DNA of 17,552 nucleotides, taken from positions 15,573 to 33,124 of the forward strand of contig DCGR01000029.1 of assembly GCA_002315285.1 (NCBI GenBank). Reading direction: 5' to 3'. The stretch is from Bacteroides sp. UBA1773. Lineage in GTDB: Bacteria > Bacteroidota > Bacteroidia > Bacteroidales > Bacteroidaceae. The notes under the pieces are model-generated. The model made no database searches. It had not been told where the DNA came from and was given only the letters and a program-made list of their open reading frames with translations. The position numbers and the translations under genes are program-made. Below, one piece after another: positions 16,072 through 17,552 of this stretch; position 1 is the first letter of the stretch, and the number at the start of each line of letters is the position of its first letter.

Positions 16072-16079
16072 TATTTTTG
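16072..16079 (+). promoter_or_regulatory. Candidate -7 box of the tetratricopeptide gene
   Basis: TATTTTTG is an exact match to TAnnTTTG on the plus strand. The -33 region is AT-rich without a clear TTG. The predicted leader to the ATG at 16123 is about 35 nt and very A-rich just before the start, as is common in this phylum. Confidence 0.5.
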
Positions 16080-16122
16080 TGCGCTGAAAATTATGCGAAA
16101 ATCATAAAAATGTAAATATAAA

Positions 16123-16800
16123 ATGGCAGAAAACAAACAAACACAAGGTCAGGTAAAGGACCTCGATGAAGCGCTCAGCGCTTCTGAAGCATTTATTCTC
16201 AAGTACAAGAACAAATTGTTAATCGCTATTTCGGCAGTTGTTCTCATCATTGTGGCCATCCTTGGCTACAAGCAATTCATCTACGAGCCACGCGAAGTGA
16301 AGGCTTCCGAAGCCCTGTTTGTAGGCGAACAGTATTTCCAGAACGACCAGTACGAGCTTGCCCTCAATGGCGATAGCGCCAACTTTGCAGGTTTTGCTGC
16401 CGTAGCCAAGGAATACAGCGGCACGGCCGCTGGCAATTTGGCCACCGCATACGCAGGTCTTTGCTGCGCACACCTGGAGAAGTTCGAAGACGCCGTGAAA
16501 TATCTCGACCAGTTCACAGGCAACGATCAGTTGGTAGGTCCCGCCGTAAAGGCAGCCTTGGGCAACTGCTATGTCAACCTTGGTCAGGAAGAAAAAGGAG
16601 CCGAACTCTTGGTAAAGGCAGCCAAGGCAGCCGACAGCCAGGCACTGAGCCCCGTCTATTACATCCAGGCTGGTCAGGTTTACGAAAAGCTGAACAAGAA
16701 CGCCGAAGCACTGAAGCTCTATCAGATTGTGAAGGAGAAATACTTCCAGTCATATTTGTCCATCGAAATCGACAAATACATCGAACGCGTTTCAAAATAA
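16123..16800 (+). CDS. Membrane-anchored tetratricopeptide repeat protein
   Basis: A 225-residue protein. It has a charged cytoplasmic N-terminus (about 30 residues), one hydrophobic membrane segment (about 31-49), then a helical region of TPR-like repeats (about 95-220), including segments such as AYAGLCCAHLEKFEDAVKYL and a YYIQAGQVYEKLNKNAEALKLY repeat. This layout resembles the YfgM-like family, in which a single-span anchor holds a TPR domain outside the membrane to interact with the SecYEG translocon or chaperones; that function is not established here. It is divergent from recF, an arrangement I associate with Bacteroidales. The next gene starts 24 nt downstream. Confidence 0.85.
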   Translation: MAENKQTQGQVKDLDEALSASEAFILKYKNKLLIAISAVVLIIVAILGYKQFIYEPREVKASEALFVGEQYFQNDQYELALNGDSANFAGFAAVAKEYSGTAAGNLATAYAGLCCAHLEKFEDAVKYLDQFTGNDQLVGPAVKAALGNCYVNLGQEEKGAELLVKAAKAADSQALSPVYYIQAGQVYEKLNKNAEALKLYQIVKEKYFQSYLSIEIDKYIERVSK

Positions 16801-16824
16801 ACAACCATGCGAAATAGTTGATCC

Positions 16825-17552
16825 ATGGACAGAAGGGATTTTCTCAAAAAGTCTGCCCTCGGTTGCGGTGCTGTTGCATTAGGAAATGATGCACTTGCCC
16901 AACCAAGGGCAGACTTTTCGGTTTCGACCCAGCGGATCGAGACCAACGAATTCGTGAAAGAGCCTGCCCGCAAGATTCCCGTGCTGGCCAACACCGATGT
17001 GGTGGTTGTGGGTGGCGGACCAGCTGGAGTGGCAGCAGCCCTCTCGGCTGCACGTGCAGGCAGCAATGTATGGCTCATCGAACGCTACAACCATCTGGGT
17101 GGACTATGGACTGGTGGACTGGTGCTCATCCTCAACGACACCTACGGCATGAACCAACAACGCGAATGGGTGCAGACCGTATTCGGAGTGAGCGACGAGA
17201 TAACCCACCGCCTCGACGAGATGGGCATGTTGGTGCACCATTACAACCCCACCCCCGACCCCGAAGCATGTAAATATGTCATGGCAGAAATGCTTCACGA
17301 AGCAGGTGTCAACGTCATCTACGGCAGTGTGGCAGCCAATGTGGTCAAGTCGGGCAGCCACATCGATGCCGTGTTGCTCGAGACCAAGAGCGGGCGTGTG
17401 GCCATCAAGGCCAAAATGGTGGTCGATTGTACCGGCGATGGCGATGTGATCGAATGGGTGGGCGAGAAATATGCAGAGATAAAGTATCTGGTAGGACTCA
17501 ACTACCGCTTGGGCAATGTCGATAGGGTAAACACGCAAGCCGAAGGCTACCA
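16825..17552 (+). CDS. FAD-dependent oxidoreductase with twin-arginine-like signal (3' end outside window)
   Basis: The first 242 codons of a flavoprotein, still open at the window edge. The N-terminus MDRRDFLKKSALGCG carries a twin-arginine motif, a short hydrophobic stretch and a possible signal-peptidase site after ALA (about residue 25), suggesting export by the Tat route. The Rossmann fold dinucleotide motif GGGPAG lies at 63-68, the acidic end of strand 2 at E86, and a CTGDGD segment near residue 200 is typical of the FAD-dependent oxidoreductase group (FAD_oxidored-like). Substrate is unknown; relatives occur in polysaccharide or sugar-acid contexts. The start is the ATG just before RRDF. 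The gene follows the TPR gene by 24 nt and may be cotranscribed. Confidence 0.85.
   Translation, partial: MDRRDFLKKSALGCGAVALGNDALAQPRADFSVSTQRIETNEFVKEPARKIPVLANTDVVVVGGGPAGVAAALSAARAGSNVWLIERYNHLGGLWTGGLVLILNDTYGMNQQREWVQTVFGVSDEITHRLDEMGMLVHHYNPTPDPEACKYVMAEMLHEAGVNVIYGSVAANVVKSGSHIDAVLLETKSGRVAIKAKMVVDCTGDGDVIEWVGEKYAEIKYLVGLNYRLGNVDRVNTQAEGY

Noticed and set aside
1..17552. A new defence or mobile system
   Set aside because: All genes but the partial edge sequence belong to familiar housekeeping or metabolic families, with no integrase, transposase, toxin-antitoxin pair, restriction or CRISPR gene seen.

Overview
The window looks like chromosomal DNA of a Bacteroidales bacterium, most plausibly a Prevotella-type member of the Prevotellaceae. 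Evidence: base composition is moderate; Shine-Dalgarno sequences are mostly absent and many starts sit behind A-rich leaders; two exact copies of the Bacteroidetes -7 promoter motif (TAnnTTTG) occur in one divergent intergenic region; and the gene orders galM / sugar transporter / galK and recF / DUF721 match what I remember of Bacteroidales genomes. The genus is an inference from protein style, not from a search.

Layout, left to right. Positions 1-169 hold no confident gene, only a short frame open to the window edge and a small hairpin. sbcD and sbcC (170-4808, plus strand) form a two-gene operon for the Mre11/Rad50-type nuclease. They converge on recQ (4947-6806, minus strand). The roughly 140 bp between the two stop codons is filled by a nested palindromic element that also supplies the last codons of sbcC. 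Upstream of recQ come a strong intrinsic terminator and then the galactose cluster galK - FHS-family MFS sugar transporter - galM (7017-10749, minus strand; transcribed galM, transporter, galK). A candidate promoter overlapped by a palindrome lies just before galM.

Next is a co-directed minus-strand block, transcribed from 15997 downward: recF, a DUF721/DciA-like gene, cytidine deaminase, grpE, dnaJ and folC. Spacing runs from a 4-nt overlap to 56 nt, so it may be one transcription unit. recF is divergent from a plus-strand gene for a membrane-anchored tetratricopeptide protein, followed by a FAD-dependent oxidoreductase with a twin-arginine-like signal that runs off the right edge.

Functionally the window combines DNA repair and recombination (SbcCD, RecQ, RecF, possibly replication through the DciA-like protein), protein folding (GrpE, DnaJ), nucleotide and folate metabolism (Cdd, FolC), and galactose uptake and entry into the Leloir pathway (mutarotation, import, phosphorylation; no galT or galE here). 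Nearly all genes are intact housekeeping genes. I found no phage, integrase, CRISPR array, tRNA, rRNA or defence island. The main non-genic oddities are the palindromic element between sbcC and recQ, the palindrome over the presumed gal promoter, and hairpins or short tandem duplications around translation starts in the gal cluster.
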